Source of the DNA: an uncultured Acetatifactor sp.
GTDB lineage: Bacteria; Bacillota; Clostridia; Lachnospirales; Lachnospiraceae
Assembly: GCA_934402315.1 (NCBI GenBank)
Contig: CAKRTS010000010.1
Coordinates: 47,652-111,651 of the forward strand
Direction: 5' to 3'
DNA length: 64,000 nucleotides
The notes under the pieces were generated by a model, which saw only the letters and a list, made by a program, of their open reading frames with translations, made no database searches and had not been told where the DNA came from. Numbering within the stretch: position 1 is the stretch's first letter; each line of letters starts with the position of its first letter. This document shows positions 52,814-60,901 of this stretch, piece after piece. Position numbers and translations under genes: made by a program.

Positions 52814-53001
52814 TTTTCAATCTTCTCTCCATTGAACTTTTTCGTGTTTACTCTTACGACATATAATACCATATTTTAACAGCGAAAAAGCCAAAATGTA
52901 AAAAAAGATAGGTTATGTGTAACTTTTGGCACAGAGAATGCCGCCTTCCTCTGTTTCTCCTTAATTTGTAATTCCCAGACTTTCATTCACACTCGTTCCT
53001 G

Positions 53002-53730
53002 CTACGTCAAGGTTGCAAGGTACTTATCCAACTGCTTTTCTTCCAATCCGGCGATTAGTTCAGTAAAAGCTTCTAAATCTCCCTGTGCGGCATATTTATC
53101 CAGCGTATTGTAATAATCCAAACGATTTTCTTTCGCAATGAATATGGGCAGAAAGCCTTTGCTTAATAACTGATAGTTCATAAGCAATCTTGAAGTCCTG
53201 CCATTACCGTCTGCAAAAGGATGTATCCGCACAAACTCTGCATGAGTCCATGCCGCAAGTTCAACACCGTTTAAATCCTTTCTCTCTTCCATTTCCACAT
53301 AGAAGTTTTTTATCTGGGCATACATTTCATTTCCCGCTGGTGGTGTATGGCTGGCCCCACTGATCATTACCTCTTCTCTACGATATATACCGCCTGTCAA
53401 TATATTTTCCATCAGCAACGCATGAATGTCTTTTACAATTTTCTCATCCAATACCAGTCCCTGCCTGACACAATCCTTCACATACTGATACGCCTTCTTA
53501 TGATTTACAACCTCATAAATCTCTCTGAGCGATTTGCCTCCGATGGCGATTCCGTCCTCCAGTACCACCTTGGTTTCCATAAGAGTCAGTGTATTGCCCT
53601 CAATTGCAGTAGAATGATGTGTATATTCGACTTCAAAAACCTTCTCATAAGAAGCAATCGTTATTTCAGGAAAGGTATCCCGTAAGGCTTCATACTGCTT
53701 CTGCTTTTCCAACAACCCCGATAAATTCAT
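53002..53730 (-). CDS. Fic/DOC family AMPylase-like protein
   Basis: A 242-residue Fic protein that transfers AMP or related groups to protein hydroxyls. The catalytic motif HPFADGNGRTSR is complete (~170-181). An N-terminal inhibitory motif STAIEGN (~41) is present, so this is a class II, self-inhibited Fic. GAGGAGG lies upstream. No antitoxin gene is adjacent, consistent with in-cis control. Target unknown. Confidence 0.93.
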   Translation of the reverse strand: MNLSGLLEKQKQYEALRDTFPEITIASYEKVFEVEYTHHSTAIEGNTLTLMETKVVLEDGIAIGGKSLREIYEVVNHKKAYQYVKDCVRQGLVLDEKIVKDIHALLMENILTGGIYRREEVMISGASHTPPAGNEMYAQIKNFYVEMEERKDLNGVELAAWTHAEFVRIHPFADGNGRTSRLLMNYQLLSKGFLPIFIAKENRLDYYNTLDKYAAQGDLEAFTELIAGLEEKQLDKYLATLT

Positions 53731-53828
53731 GCTTCCTCCTCGTTCCTTTAAAATTCATGTTTATGGATAAAATTGTCCTTCCATACTGATACATATTATA
53801 TCTTCGTTCTGATAGAATGGCAACCGAA

Positions 53829-54590
53829 TTAAATAACATTAACTAATTCCTTGCACAGCATCACCAGATCATACCGTATACCCTCCCGGCTTCTCCATTC
53901 CCTGTTGCTCCATTCTTCCTGTGATACATCATCCCCGCCATATATGAGCGCGCCATAGTCAAAGCCTCTATATTGTGCAACAGCGATGCATCCCGCCTGT
54001 TCCATTTCTACAATCTTTGCTCCATCTGCTTTCCTTTGGGCAATCCTGTCTGCTGTCTCCCTGAAAATAGCATCTGTTGTCCATGTCAATCCCTGTATGT
54101 ATGAAACATTCTTTGCTTTTAGGGATTGAACTATTTTATCCGTTACACTCTTATCTGTGTAGATGTATTTTGACGGTTTTATATAATGATAGGAAAAACC
54201 TTCATCCCGGATTGCTCCATCCACAACAAGAAGCTGCCCAACCTCTATATTCTTATCGAGCACTCCGCCTCCGCCACAAAACATGACCTTTTCTACTCCC
54301 ATGGCGTTAAACAAATCCAGATTGCCTGCACAGGCCGGGCATCCTACCGCACCGAGCGTAATTAATATGTCTGTGTCTACAAACCGATATACCAAAATTA
54401 TGTTTTCTCCACCGATTGTCTTTTCGAGCATTATCTTCCCATCTGCAAGTAATTTATCTATCACTTCCGGGAAAAAAGTAATGACCATCCTGCTACATTC
54501 AAATTTCCTGTCAACCCATGTCGTAGGATTAATTTTTGCATCTTTATTGTCATCAAACTCTAAGATCGGATAATTTTTTTTCATATACAT
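53829..54590 (-). CDS. Nucleoside phosphorylase (PNP/UDP family)
   Basis: A 253-residue member of the PNP/uridine phosphorylase superfamily. Landmarks: LGAVGCPACAGNLDLFNAMG (phosphate/ribose loop), FCGGGGVLDKNIEVGQLLVVDGA, and VEMEQAGCIAVAQYRG (ribose-binding Glu). The last motif corresponds to EMEGAA in classic enzymes. The base specificity cannot be told. AAGGAG lies upstream. It stands 26 bp downstream of a GNAT gene, possibly in one transcript. Confidence 0.88.
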   Translation of the reverse strand: MYMKKNYPILEFDDNKDAKINPTTWVDRKFECSRMVITFFPEVIDKLLADGKIMLEKTIGGENIILVYRFVDTDILITLGAVGCPACAGNLDLFNAMGVEKVMFCGGGGVLDKNIEVGQLLVVDGAIRDEGFSYHYIKPSKYIYTDKSVTDKIVQSLKAKNVSYIQGLTWTTDAIFRETADRIAQRKADGAKIVEMEQAGCIAVAQYRGFDYGALIYGGDDVSQEEWSNREWRSREGIRYDLVMLCKELVNVI

Positions 54591-54616
54591 GGTATGTGTC
54601 TCCTTTTCCTGCCTAT

Positions 54617-55174
54617 TTATCGCCGGATCTCCCGGATCATGATGTAGTTGTTTAAAAGTGTGCCGTCCTTTAATCGAATTGCATTAGGATGAATGCCTGC
54701 GATTCGGAAGCCCATCTTCTCATACAGGTACCGCGCTCTGGAATTGCCTTCTACAAACTCCAATTCAAGCTGCGTTACACACTCTCTGGCTTCTGCAAGG
54801 CCGATCATCTGCTCAAACATTTTTGTTCCAATCCCCTGATTCCAGAATTCACTAAGCAGGGCAATTGCTACGCTGGCTCTATGCCTTGTTTTCATTCCCT
54901 TATAAAAACTTATTCCACAATTGCCAACAACCTTCCCGTCCACTATACACATTAGCATAGCTTCATCCGGGGATGCATTTTTCTCCTCAAACAGCCTTTT
55001 TTCTCCTTCCGCGGTGTATTTCCCACACTCCTCCGGACAGCGCAGAAGAAAATCTGTTTCTCCGGCAGAAATGAACATATACTCCAGTGTGCTTGCTACG
55101 TCCTCCTCTTTAGGGCTGCGCAATAATGCTTCCCGCCCATCCTTTAATCGAAACCTTACATCCTCAATAATCAT
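54617..55174 (-). CDS. GNAT N-acetyltransferase
   Basis: A 185-residue acetyltransferase. Motif A, ALLSEFWNQGIGTKMFEQMI, carries the CoA loop; ARYLYEKMGFRIAGI is motif B. It resembles RimJ/RimL- or aminoglycoside-type GNATs; substrate unknown. AAGGAG lies upstream. Its promoter side abuts the dispersed repeat at 55201. Confidence 0.88.
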   Translation of the reverse strand: MIIEDVRFRLKDGREALLRSPKEEDVASTLEYMFISAGETDFLLRCPEECGKYTAEGEKRLFEEKNASPDEAMLMCIVDGKVVGNCGISFYKGMKTRHRASVAIALLSEFWNQGIGTKMFEQMIGLAEARECVTQLELEFVEGNSRARYLYEKMGFRIAGIHPNAIRLKDGTLLNNYIMIREIRR

Positions 55175-55200
55175 ACCTTTTTCTCCTTTCAGAAATTTAA

Positions 55201-55404
55201 CTAATTGCGAAACTCACATATTTCAGATAACAGTTGTACAATATGTACATGACCGCAAGCAGCGCACTCCGGAGCCGCCGGCGTTTAGATGCCGTACTGT
55301 GGCATCTTATGCGGCCGCTGCGAGCGGAGGGTAGCGCAAGCGTGCCTGCGGTGGTCTGTACATTTTGTGCAACGTCACTTGTGAAAAATAAGTTTCGCAA
55401 TTAG
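55201..55404 (+). repeat. Dispersed structured repeat, copy 2, with outer inverted repeats
   Basis: The core 55228-55380 matches copy 1 (23746-23899, opposite orientation) at about 92%. Here it is enclosed by an additional perfect 14-bp inverted repeat, CTAATTGCGAAACT (55201-55214) and AGTTTCGCAATTAG (55391-55404), absent from copy 1. Inner ends: GTTGTACAATATGTACATGACC-like arm and its partner GGTCTGTACATTTTGTGCAA, slightly beyond 20 nt in total and imperfect. Internal hairpin GATGCC / GGCATC. Confidence 0.8.
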
Positions 55405-55436
55405 GTTATTTAATTGCTCCACAGAATCATGATAGA

Positions 55437-55472
55437 TAAAAAAAGACCACCTACCCGAAAGATAAGTGGTCA
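55437..55472 (-). terminator. Terminator of the 35-residue peptide gene
   Basis: Minus-strand stem GACCACTTATC / GGTAGGTGGTC with loop TTTCG, followed by seven T (55439-55445). Lies 36 bp past the peptide stop. Confidence 0.85.
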
Positions 55473-55507
55473 AAAACAACTATACAAATTTCTGTGTTCT
55501 TGAAAGC

Positions 55508-55615
55508 TTATTTTTCTTCGCAACCGGAATTTTTACATACAACATTAAGACCCTGCACTCGAACCTGCACTGTCTCAATAATTTCGTATGTAATTTCGAC
55601 TGCGAATATAAACAT
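55508..55615 (-). CDS. 35-residue peptide gene of unknown function
   Basis: A 35-codon frame beginning MFIFAVEITYEIIETVQVRV and ending NVVCKNSGCEEK. It has a full expression cassette: a near-consensus promoter (55646-55674), the ribosome site AAAGGAAG 7 nt before ATG, and a strong terminator after the stop. The peptide is a short strand/helix with two Cys near the C-terminus in CKNSGC. No signal peptide and no processing or export genes beside it. Could be a regulatory or toxin-like peptide or a RiPP-like precursor; no family recognised. Confidence 0.6.
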   Translation of the reverse strand: MFIFAVEITYEIIETVQVRVQGLNVVCKNSGCEEK

Positions 55616-55645
55616 AATTCAGCTTCCTTTCCTAAAATTTTTTTC

Positions 55646-55674
55646 AATATAAACCTTATGCGTTATTTTGTCAA
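55646..55674 (-). promoter_or_regulatory. Promoter of the 35-residue peptide gene
   Basis: Minus-strand TTGACA (55669-55674), 17-nt spacer, TATATT (55646-55651); 30 bp before the start codon. Confidence 0.8.
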
Positions 55675-55757
55675 TAAATTTTTATACAAATTAGTAACAG
55701 CCAGCGTTAGAGCATACAGAAAACCTCCAAATCCCTGCAGATCCGGAGGTTCAATGA

Positions 55758-56270
55758 TTACTTCCTGTTATTTTTCAATTTCTTTTTATATTGGAACGCC
55801 TTTGGACACATGCTCACAGCTACGGTAAACATTATAAAGCCCCCTATCATGCATACAAAGTATAACATTCCAACCAACGTACTTGAACTAATGTCTCCCT
55901 CGGTCGCGTATATTTGTCCCTTATACAGATACGCCGTGCCCATATAATCGACTCTTTGGAGTGCCGATGTCCAACCGTGCATCTTGTATTCTTCTCCGTT
56001 ATAGAGCACAGTAATCTTATAAAAATTCTCATACCCTACCTTCGTCTTCACAACTGTCTTTTGAACATCCGTAACCATAACCTGTACAGGCTTTATCCCC
56101 TCAATTTCCTGTCCATGAAATTTCGGCCACAGATATATAAACCCTACCGTGCAGATAACAAAGAGCACAAAGCATATCCTCGTAATTAATATATATCTTT
56201 TTGCCCGTTTTACTTCAAGATCCCTGTAAGCGACCGATTCCTCTATTCCCTTAAGCGATTCCTGACTCAT
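55758..56270 (-). CDS. Membrane protein with extracytoplasmic domain, unknown function
   Basis: A 170-residue protein: cytoplasmic leader, TM1 (~25-45), an extracytoplasmic beta-rich domain (~50-125; KITVLYNGEEYKMHGWTSAL), TM2 (~130-155). ATG 56270 follows GAGAGG. It overlaps the preceding gene by 20 bp. Resembles DUF3592-type domain layout (two helices around a small sandwich), which is tentative. Confidence 0.7.
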   Translation of the reverse strand: MSQESLKGIEESVAYRDLEVKRAKRYILITRICFVLFVICTVGFIYLWPKFHGQEIEGIKPVQVMVTDVQKTVVKTKVGYENFYKITVLYNGEEYKMHGWTSALQRVDYMGTAYLYKGQIYATEGDISSSTLVGMLYFVCMIGGFIMFTVAVSMCPKAFQYKKKLKNNRK

Positions 56271-56724
56271 ATTGACATTTCCTCTCATCCACAGTTTTTA
56301 TAATCTCCGGCAAATTCTTCTTTACAAGCTGCCTTGTTGTATTGTCCATCTGCGTAAGTACATACGGACGAGTCCTCGTTATATCAGAAAAAATCGCCTT
56401 CATCTCATCTTCATCTTTTGCAGACAGCTGCTTTGACTCTCCATCCCTCTCGACAACTTTTACATAATAGGAGTAGACGGTAATTCCCTTTTTTGTATGG
56501 GAAATCACTTCCTTATATACGATGAGCGCATTATCTAAGAATATAAGATCGTATGAACCATCGCAGTGTATCGCATACCGCCTTCCGACATTGCAATACT
56601 TATAATCCGAACCTGAGTCCAGGTCCTCCGAAAGCAAGTATTCATCAAGCCCCGTCTGTGCCATTTCCTTCTTAATGCTTCGTACACCAATTAGGCAGGA
56701 TATAAACCAAAGAATCCCCAACAA
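56251..56724 (-). CDS. Membrane-anchored protein of unknown function, probably 5'-truncated
   Basis: About 157 residues: an N-terminal hydrophobic helix (LGILWFISCLIGV) and a soluble PH-like domain (~45-115). The open frame extends upstream through VIGLGAFLLLL until it meets the truncated OpuCA-like gene. The only available start is a TTG without ribosome site. The original 5' end was probably removed by the deletion that also cut the upstream ATPase gene. Confidence 0.55.
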   Translation of the reverse strand: MLGILWFISCLIGVRSIKKEMAQTGLDEYLLSEDLDSGSDYKYCNVGRRYAIHCDGSYDLIFLDNALIVYKEVISHTKKGITVYSYYVKVVERDGESKQLSAKDEDEMKAIFSDITRTRPYVLTQMDNTTRQLVKKNLPEIIKTVDERKCQYESGIA

Positions 56725-56744
56725 CAGCAGAAATGCACCAAGTC

Positions 56745-56978
56745 CTATGACCCCGTACGCAATTCCACAGGGTTCAACTCCCGGATATCCATATCGTCAA
56801 TGTAAATTGTTCCAGTGGAAGGCTCCATCAAGCGATTGATCATCTGCAAGGTTGTAGTCTTACCACATCCGCTAGTGCCAATCAGCGCTATAAACTGACC
56901 TGTTTCAAACTTCAAATTTATGTTCTGCAGCACTATATGGTCCCCATATCTCTTTGACACGTTTTCAAATTTTATCAT
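56745..56978 (-). pseudogene. Truncated OpuCA-like (osmoprotectant) ABC ATPase
   Basis: The first ~74 residues of a glycine-betaine/choline-type ABC ATPase: IKFENVSKRYGDHIVLQNIN, Walker A GTSGCGKTTTL, then DDMDIRELNPVELR. The frame ends three codons later. The C-terminal ~250 residues, including signature and Walker B, are absent. ATG 56978 has AAAGGAA upstream. The junction fuses it to the following membrane protein gene. Confidence 0.8.
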
Positions 56979-57009
56979 TCCGCTCAATTCCTTTCCCTAA
57001 AAATAAATC

Positions 57010-57043
57010 AGGCGGAGGTGCACCCCGTTGTGCTCCTTCGCCT
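57010..57043 (-). terminator. Stem-loop between Nudix remnant and OpuCA remnant
   Basis: 14-position stem AGGCGGAGGTGCAC / GTGCTCCTTCGCCT with one mismatch and two G-T pairs, followed on the minus strand by GATTTATTTTT. Terminator-like, though the T-run is interrupted. Confidence 0.6.
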
Positions 57044-57103
57044 AACTTATTCTCTATTATATACACGACTTTTAAATTTGCAATTATTTAATTCTAATCT
57101 TGA

Positions 57104-57319
57104 TTAAGTTTTTCTTAACAATACCCCACTGAAATACTGTTCCTGAAATGCAATCTGCGCGTATATTTCATCATTACACGGAATTTGCACATCACTACGG
57201 ACATTTCCAGTCTCAGGATTCTTAATCCAGATCATAACCCACATATGGTATTCATCTTCCGGAAGATTCCCCTGTTCGCCACGAACGCAGGTTTTTTCTG
57301 CTCTTTCTCTGCGAGCCAA
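57104..57319 (-). pseudogene. Deletion derivative of the Nudix gene at 58777-59652
   Basis: A 71-codon frame made of two pieces of the intact Nudix protein: KTCVRGEQGN...WIKNPETG joined directly to NVRSDVQIPCNDEIYAQIAF...YFSGVLLRKT. The whole catalytic middle is missing, and so is the N-terminus (joined at GCAG/ACAG). The remaining DNA is nearly identical to the intact copy. Both deletion joints lie at short matching sequences, suggesting slipped or microhomology-mediated loss after duplication. Confidence 0.8.
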
Positions 57320-57379
57320 TGCCCTCCTAAATTGCTTTCATATATTGTAACATATATCATTTTGGTTTAGTAAACAAAA

Positions 57380-57411
57380 AGGGACTCCACCTATCATTAA
57401 GTGAAGTCTCT
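57380..57411 (-). terminator. Terminator after the RelE-type toxin
   Basis: Minus-strand stem AGAGACTTCACTTA / TAGGTGGAGTCCCT followed by TTTTG. An almost identical copy is at 59747-59778, part of the duplicated Nudix upstream region. Confidence 0.7.
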
Positions 57412-57448
57412 CAATTTGATATTCTTCTGATCTATTCTGCTAACCCAT

Positions 57449-57784
57449 TTACCGCATATCCATATTTGTAAGCTGTTTTATTTGGTCTCGCTTATTATAA
57501 ATCACTGCTGTTACTTGAACTTTATTGCTTTCATCATCTACCCAGTAGTAAACCAAAAAGTTCTTCACTACAATCTTTCGTACACCCTCGCTTCTCCATG
57601 GTTCTTCATCAATCAATGAATGTCTTTTCGGCAAAACAGACAGTTTCATTAAAGCTGCTTTCAAGTCATTTAATAAATTTTCTGCAGCCTCCGGAGCCAT
57701 AAGGTCATATGAAATATAATGAACAATTGCACCCATCTGCTCCAATGCCTGCATGGTTACTTTTACCTCATATTCATTATCCAT
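57449..57784 (-). CDS. RelE/ParE-family toxin
   Basis: A 111-residue RelE/ParE-like toxin, expected to cleave mRNA at the ribosome or inhibit gyrase. The family pattern EVKVTMQALEQMGAIVHYIS, LPKRHSLIDEEPWRSEGVRK and FLVYYWVDDESNKVQVTAVI is typical. Lies 3 bp after the antitoxin gene. It sits between shrunken copies of XRE-TPR and Nudix genes. Confidence 0.88.
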   Translation of the reverse strand: MDNEYEVKVTMQALEQMGAIVHYISYDLMAPEAAENLLNDLKAALMKLSVLPKRHSLIDEEPWRSEGVRKIVVKNFLVYYWVDDESNKVQVTAVIYNKRDQIKQLTNMDMR

Positions 57785-57787
57785 GCA

Positions 57788-58087
57788 TTAGATCTCCGTT
57801 CTCAACTGATTGAAAGCCTCATCAACAGAAATAGAGTCGTCACGCTTAGCTTGTGTCAGACCAGTCTGCATCATCGTGTCAAATTCTGGTTTTGTCAATA
57901 TATCTCTTGTAGTAAGTTTATCAGGAATATCCAATGAAAACGGTACTCCATCCCTCATAATAACCTGTCTGTATGTCATATCAATAAATACAGATACCGG
58001 AATACCAAGCCTTTCCAGAATTGCTTCAGCCTGTTCTTTTATATTCGGTTGAATACGTGCTGTAACATTCGCCGTTTTTGCTGCCAT
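57788..58087 (-). CDS. RelB/DinJ-family antitoxin
   Basis: A 99-residue antitoxin: N-terminal ribbon-helix-helix (ANVTARIQPNIKEQAEAILE, LGIPVSVFIDMTYRQVIM) and a toxin-binding tail. ATG 58087 is chosen for its AGGAGG site; the upstream 36 codons overlap the promoter. Confidence 0.9.
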   Translation of the reverse strand: MAAKTANVTARIQPNIKEQAEAILERLGIPVSVFIDMTYRQVIMRDGVPFSLDIPDKLTTRDILTKPEFDTMMQTGLTQAKRDDSISVDEAFNQLRTEI

Positions 58088-58111
58088 ACTATGCACCTCC
58101 TGTTTGTTTTT

Positions 58112-58140
58112 AGTGTACCACATTGTATAGCGCTTTACAA
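58112..58140 (-). promoter_or_regulatory. Promoter of the RelBE module
   Basis: Minus-strand TTGTAA (58135-58140), 17-nt spacer, TACACT (58112-58117). 25 bp before the antitoxin start. Confidence 0.6.
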
Positions 58141-58169
58141 CACGTTTTGGCACATGAAATAAAGCTCCC

Positions 58170-58556
58170 TTAAGATATTGTCTGCAAATATTCAAAGATA
58201 AGTTTTTCCCATGGTTCGTATCCCTTCATATAGCCAAAATCTTCCTCATTGCTGAAAGCTTCCAGCAGCTTCGCCTTTATAGTCTCAAACATAGAACTAT
58301 CAACATCCCTGAATTTCTTGTGCTTGTATAACTCGGATTTTCGGAAATCATACATGGTATCCACGTTTTCAAGCAACAGCTTAGCCATTATCGCAAGTAC
58401 AAAATTATAGGTACTGTATCCTGATAAAATTTCTTCATAGGATCGTAATTCAAAAAAACTCAGATATTTTTCAGGATTCCTGCATTTATCCATTATTCTT
58501 CCTGCATCAAGCATTACTGCTGCCTGCCAGATAAGCATATTACAATTCGGATTCAC
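58170..58556 (-). pseudogene. Deletion derivative of the XRE-TPR gene at 60898-61962
   Basis: 128 codons made of three collinear pieces of the intact protein: NCNMLIWQAAVMLDAGRIMD to NPEKY, then LSFF...ILSGYSTYNFVLAIMAK, then LLLENVDTMYDFRKSELYKH to the C-terminus. The first ~110 residues, with the DNA-binding domain, are gone. The joints fall at similar sequences (EKY in both partners; VKL/VKL), as expected for recombination between short direct repeats. Its C-terminus IFEYLQTIS probably preserves the ancestral end. Confidence 0.8.
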
Positions 58557-58725
58557 AGTTTATAAAAGATCACCTTGAGGCAATGCAGAAACTTAATGCA
58601 TAAGGCTATTTTTAAATATATAGTATGCGTAAAGCTGAAAGTTGACAGTCTACTTTTTTCTCTTTTGAACTTTTTACTTATTTAACAAACCAATATTTAT
58701 TCAAAAAATTTTAACTGGCAGCCAT

Positions 58726-58782
58726 AATAACATTAGGGACGTTGTTTTTGTCACGATACTGGGGTCAATATCAATCCTAAGC
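58726..58782 (+). repeat. Short dispersed repeat, copy A
   Basis: Reads AATAACATTAGGGACGTTGT then TTTTGTCACGATACTGGGG and TCAA, with a weaker match continuing to 58782. Direct copy at 63857-63900 (three or so differences in 43), inverted copy at 60902-60940, partial copy at 62085-62114. It overlaps the stop codon of the Nudix gene. Confidence 0.75.
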
Positions 58783-59652
58783 TCTCACCAAAACCCCACT
58801 GAAATACTGTTCCTGAAATGCAATCTGCGCGTATATTTCATCATTACACGGAATTTGCACATCACTACGGACATTTCCCTCCTCATCACAGGGAACCACA
58901 ATCCATTTTGTTTCATTATCATCGTATCGATGGTACACAGCGATGACTTTTCCTGTGTATTCTGTGACAGGTGATTTTTCTCCCAAAAGATAAATGCCTT
59001 TCACGCCGGTGACATATTCATAATTAACCGGATAAATCAGATCCTTATGATGCGGATGAATACTTCCCATAGGACGGTTTATTTTTCCTCTTACGACCTG
59101 TCCTATGACATTCTGATACCTATCTGCCGGAACCGGATTTTTCTCAAATCCAAAAATGTCTCTCATGTTCAGACAGCAATCGCCACGATCGTACATTTCT
59201 TTGATTTCCGGCACCGTGAGCCACTTTGTCTGAATCACTTCCTTTGTTGTTGCCCTTTGTAGATCGGGCTCTTCCGTTGTTTCAAAATAATAGGAATCTC
59301 TTATCCAGTTATGGCGGCGCCCATCGTATGAAGCTGCAACCTTTGTAGCAAGAACTTTCGCCTTTTCAGGCTGTAATGTGATGCCTACTTCTTCATACAC
59401 TTCTCTCAACGCGGCATCCAGACTGGTATCTCCCGATATAGCATGTCCCGCAACCGTCTCCCATTTTAAAGGGTCTGTGTCTTTATCCGCTGAACGCTGG
59501 GACACCAGATATTTTCCAGTCTCAGGATTCTTAATCCAGACCATAACCCACATATGGTATTCATCTTCCTGAAGATTCCCCTGTTCGCCACGAACGCAGG
59601 TTTTTCCTGTTCTTTTCCTATCTTTTGTATACACATCCCATAATTCTTTCAT
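58777..59652 (-). CDS. Nudix hydrolase (YfcD/IDI-like)
   Basis: A 291-residue Nudix protein beginning MKELWDVYTKDRKRTGKTCV, the pattern of YfcD-type and isopentenyl-diphosphate-isomerase-like Nudix enzymes. The Nudix box is around GHAISGDTSLDAALREVYEE with VGI following (Asp in place of the first Glu). The C-terminal ~130 residues form an extra domain of the subfamily. ATG 59652 follows AGGGGG. The last few residues differ from the remnant copy (57104-57319) because repeat copy A supplies the stop. Substrate unknown. Confidence 0.85.
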   Translation of the reverse strand: MKELWDVYTKDRKRTGKTCVRGEQGNLQEDEYHMWVMVWIKNPETGKYLVSQRSADKDTDPLKWETVAGHAISGDTSLDAALREVYEEVGITLQPEKAKVLATKVAASYDGRRHNWIRDSYYFETTEEPDLQRATTKEVIQTKWLTVPEIKEMYDRGDCCLNMRDIFGFEKNPVPADRYQNVIGQVVRGKINRPMGSIHPHHKDLIYPVNYEYVTGVKGIYLLGEKSPVTEYTGKVIAVYHRYDDNETKWIVVPCDEEGNVRSDVQIPCNDEIYAQIAFQEQYFSGVLVRA

Positions 59653-59746
59653 TGGTAATACCCCCTGCCCTTTCTCTGTGAGCCAATGCCCTCCTGAATT
59701 GCTTTCATATATTGTAACACAGATCATTTTTGTTTTGGAAACAAAA

Positions 59747-59778
59747 AGGGACTCCACCTATCATTAAGTGAAGTCTCT
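59747..59778 (-). terminator. Terminator after the cupin gene
   Basis: Same stem as at 57380-57411 (AGAGACTTCACTTA / TAGGTGGAGTCCCT) with TTTTTG tail on the minus strand. It separates the cupin and Nudix units. Confidence 0.7.
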
Positions 59779-59855
59779 CAATTTTCATTTTGTCAATGAG
59801 AAGCAATATAGAATGTAATTAATTATTGGATTGAAACTGGGTATACTGAAAGCCT

Positions 59856-60245
59856 TTAGCATAATGCAGGCATAAACTTCGCAAACAGATAAAGTCCTTT
59901 GTCACCAGCTTTCACTTCGTGTGGTATTTTAGCCGGCATAATTGATATTACACCGGTCTTATATTCAATCTCTTTACCATCATTCACACACACTCCGCTT
60001 CCGGAAATGACTTCATGTGTTTCAAGCTGTGTCTCATGAATATGATTGCCAATTTTCTTTCCCGGTGCAATTCTCACAAGATGAAAGCTAAACTGCCCAT
60101 TTGTATCTTTACCCGTAACAATGTGCTTAAGTTCTACGCCTTCAAATGTAGGATGCTTTGACCAGTTAATCTGTTCAAACGCCACATCACCTCCCACAAT
60201 TGATAATCTGCCCGTGTTAAATGCCTCAAATACTTCGTTGTTCAT
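59856..60245 (-). CDS. Cupin-domain protein
   Basis: A 129-residue single-domain cupin. Motif 1 is GNHIHETQLETHEVISGSG with metal-type His and Glu; motif 2 is ISIMPAKIPHEVKAGD. Small cupins of this type bind a metal and a small ligand; function open. AGAGG lies upstream. 48 bp after the AraC gene, same direction, likely its target or partner. Confidence 0.85.
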   Translation of the reverse strand: MNNEVFEAFNTGRLSIVGGDVAFEQINWSKHPTFEGVELKHIVTGKDTNGQFSFHLVRIAPGKKIGNHIHETQLETHEVISGSGVCVNDGKEIEYKTGVISIMPAKIPHEVKAGDKGLYLFAKFMPALC

Positions 60246-60292
60246 AGCATTATCCTCTCTTTCTCCGGTTATGGGATAATTCTATTGCAAAC

Positions 60293-60901
60293 CTAATGAA
60301 CCGGCTTGGATAAAATTGCGGAATTAATATATTCTTCCGGTGACATACCTACTTGTTTTTTAAATTCTCTGCACAAATGGCTCTGGTCACAGAAGCCTAC
60401 CGCCATGGCAACGTCAACCACCTTCATTCCACTTTCCAATAAAGCTTGTGCCTTTCTAACACGACACTGCAGCTGAAATTTGTGTGGCGTCAATCCATTC
60501 TCAGCGGAAAACTTTCTAATCATATGATATTGACTCACATGTACTTTCTCAGACATTTGTGCAATGCTTATTTCCAATTCCGGATTTCCTATGATCTGAT
60601 TTCTTATGATATCTAAATCTCTTTCAATATTATCGGCATATGGTATGCATATACTTATCATGGAATATTTATCCGAAATAGGAATAATGGAATGCGGTAA
60701 ATTCAATGCTACAGAGAACATTTCACCTTCATTACATGTAAACTCTTCGCGGGTAATTTTTATTTTAATCGTTCCAGCTGTAACGATTCCAATGATATAA
60801 TGCCCAATATGTGTATGTTCAGGATATGAGATATTTACACTTTCAAAGCTTACAATTTCCAGTCCTGTAGATACATCTTTAATATATTCCATCTTATTCA
60901 T
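60293..60901 (-). CDS. Short AraC-family regulator
   Basis: A 202-residue regulator: small cupin-like sensor (~15-85; YPEHTHIGHYIIGIVTAGTI) and the two AraC helix-turn-helices (ISIAQMSEKVHVSQYHMIRK; VAMAVGFCDQSHLCREFKKQ). ATG 60901 is preceded by AGGGGTC, which belongs to repeat copy C, so the repeat provides or overlaps its translation start. Overlaps the XRE-TPR gene by 4 bp. Probably controls the following cupin gene. Confidence 0.85.
   Translation of the reverse strand: MNKMEYIKDVSTGLEIVSFESVNISYPEHTHIGHYIIGIVTAGTIKIKITREEFTCNEGEMFSVALNLPHSIIPISDKYSMISICIPYADNIERDLDIIRNQIIGNPELEISIAQMSEKVHVSQYHMIRKFSAENGLTPHKFQLQCRVRKAQALLESGMKVVDVAMAVGFCDQSHLCREFKKQVGMSPEEYINSAILSKPVH

Noticed and set aside
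55197..55400. 67-codon frame inside the dispersed repeat
   Set aside because: It is not preserved as a frame with a start signal in copy 1, and the conserved feature is the stem structure.
55466..55828. 120-codon plus-strand frame
   Set aside because: Antisense to the peptide gene cassette and AT-rich, without ribosome site or domain.
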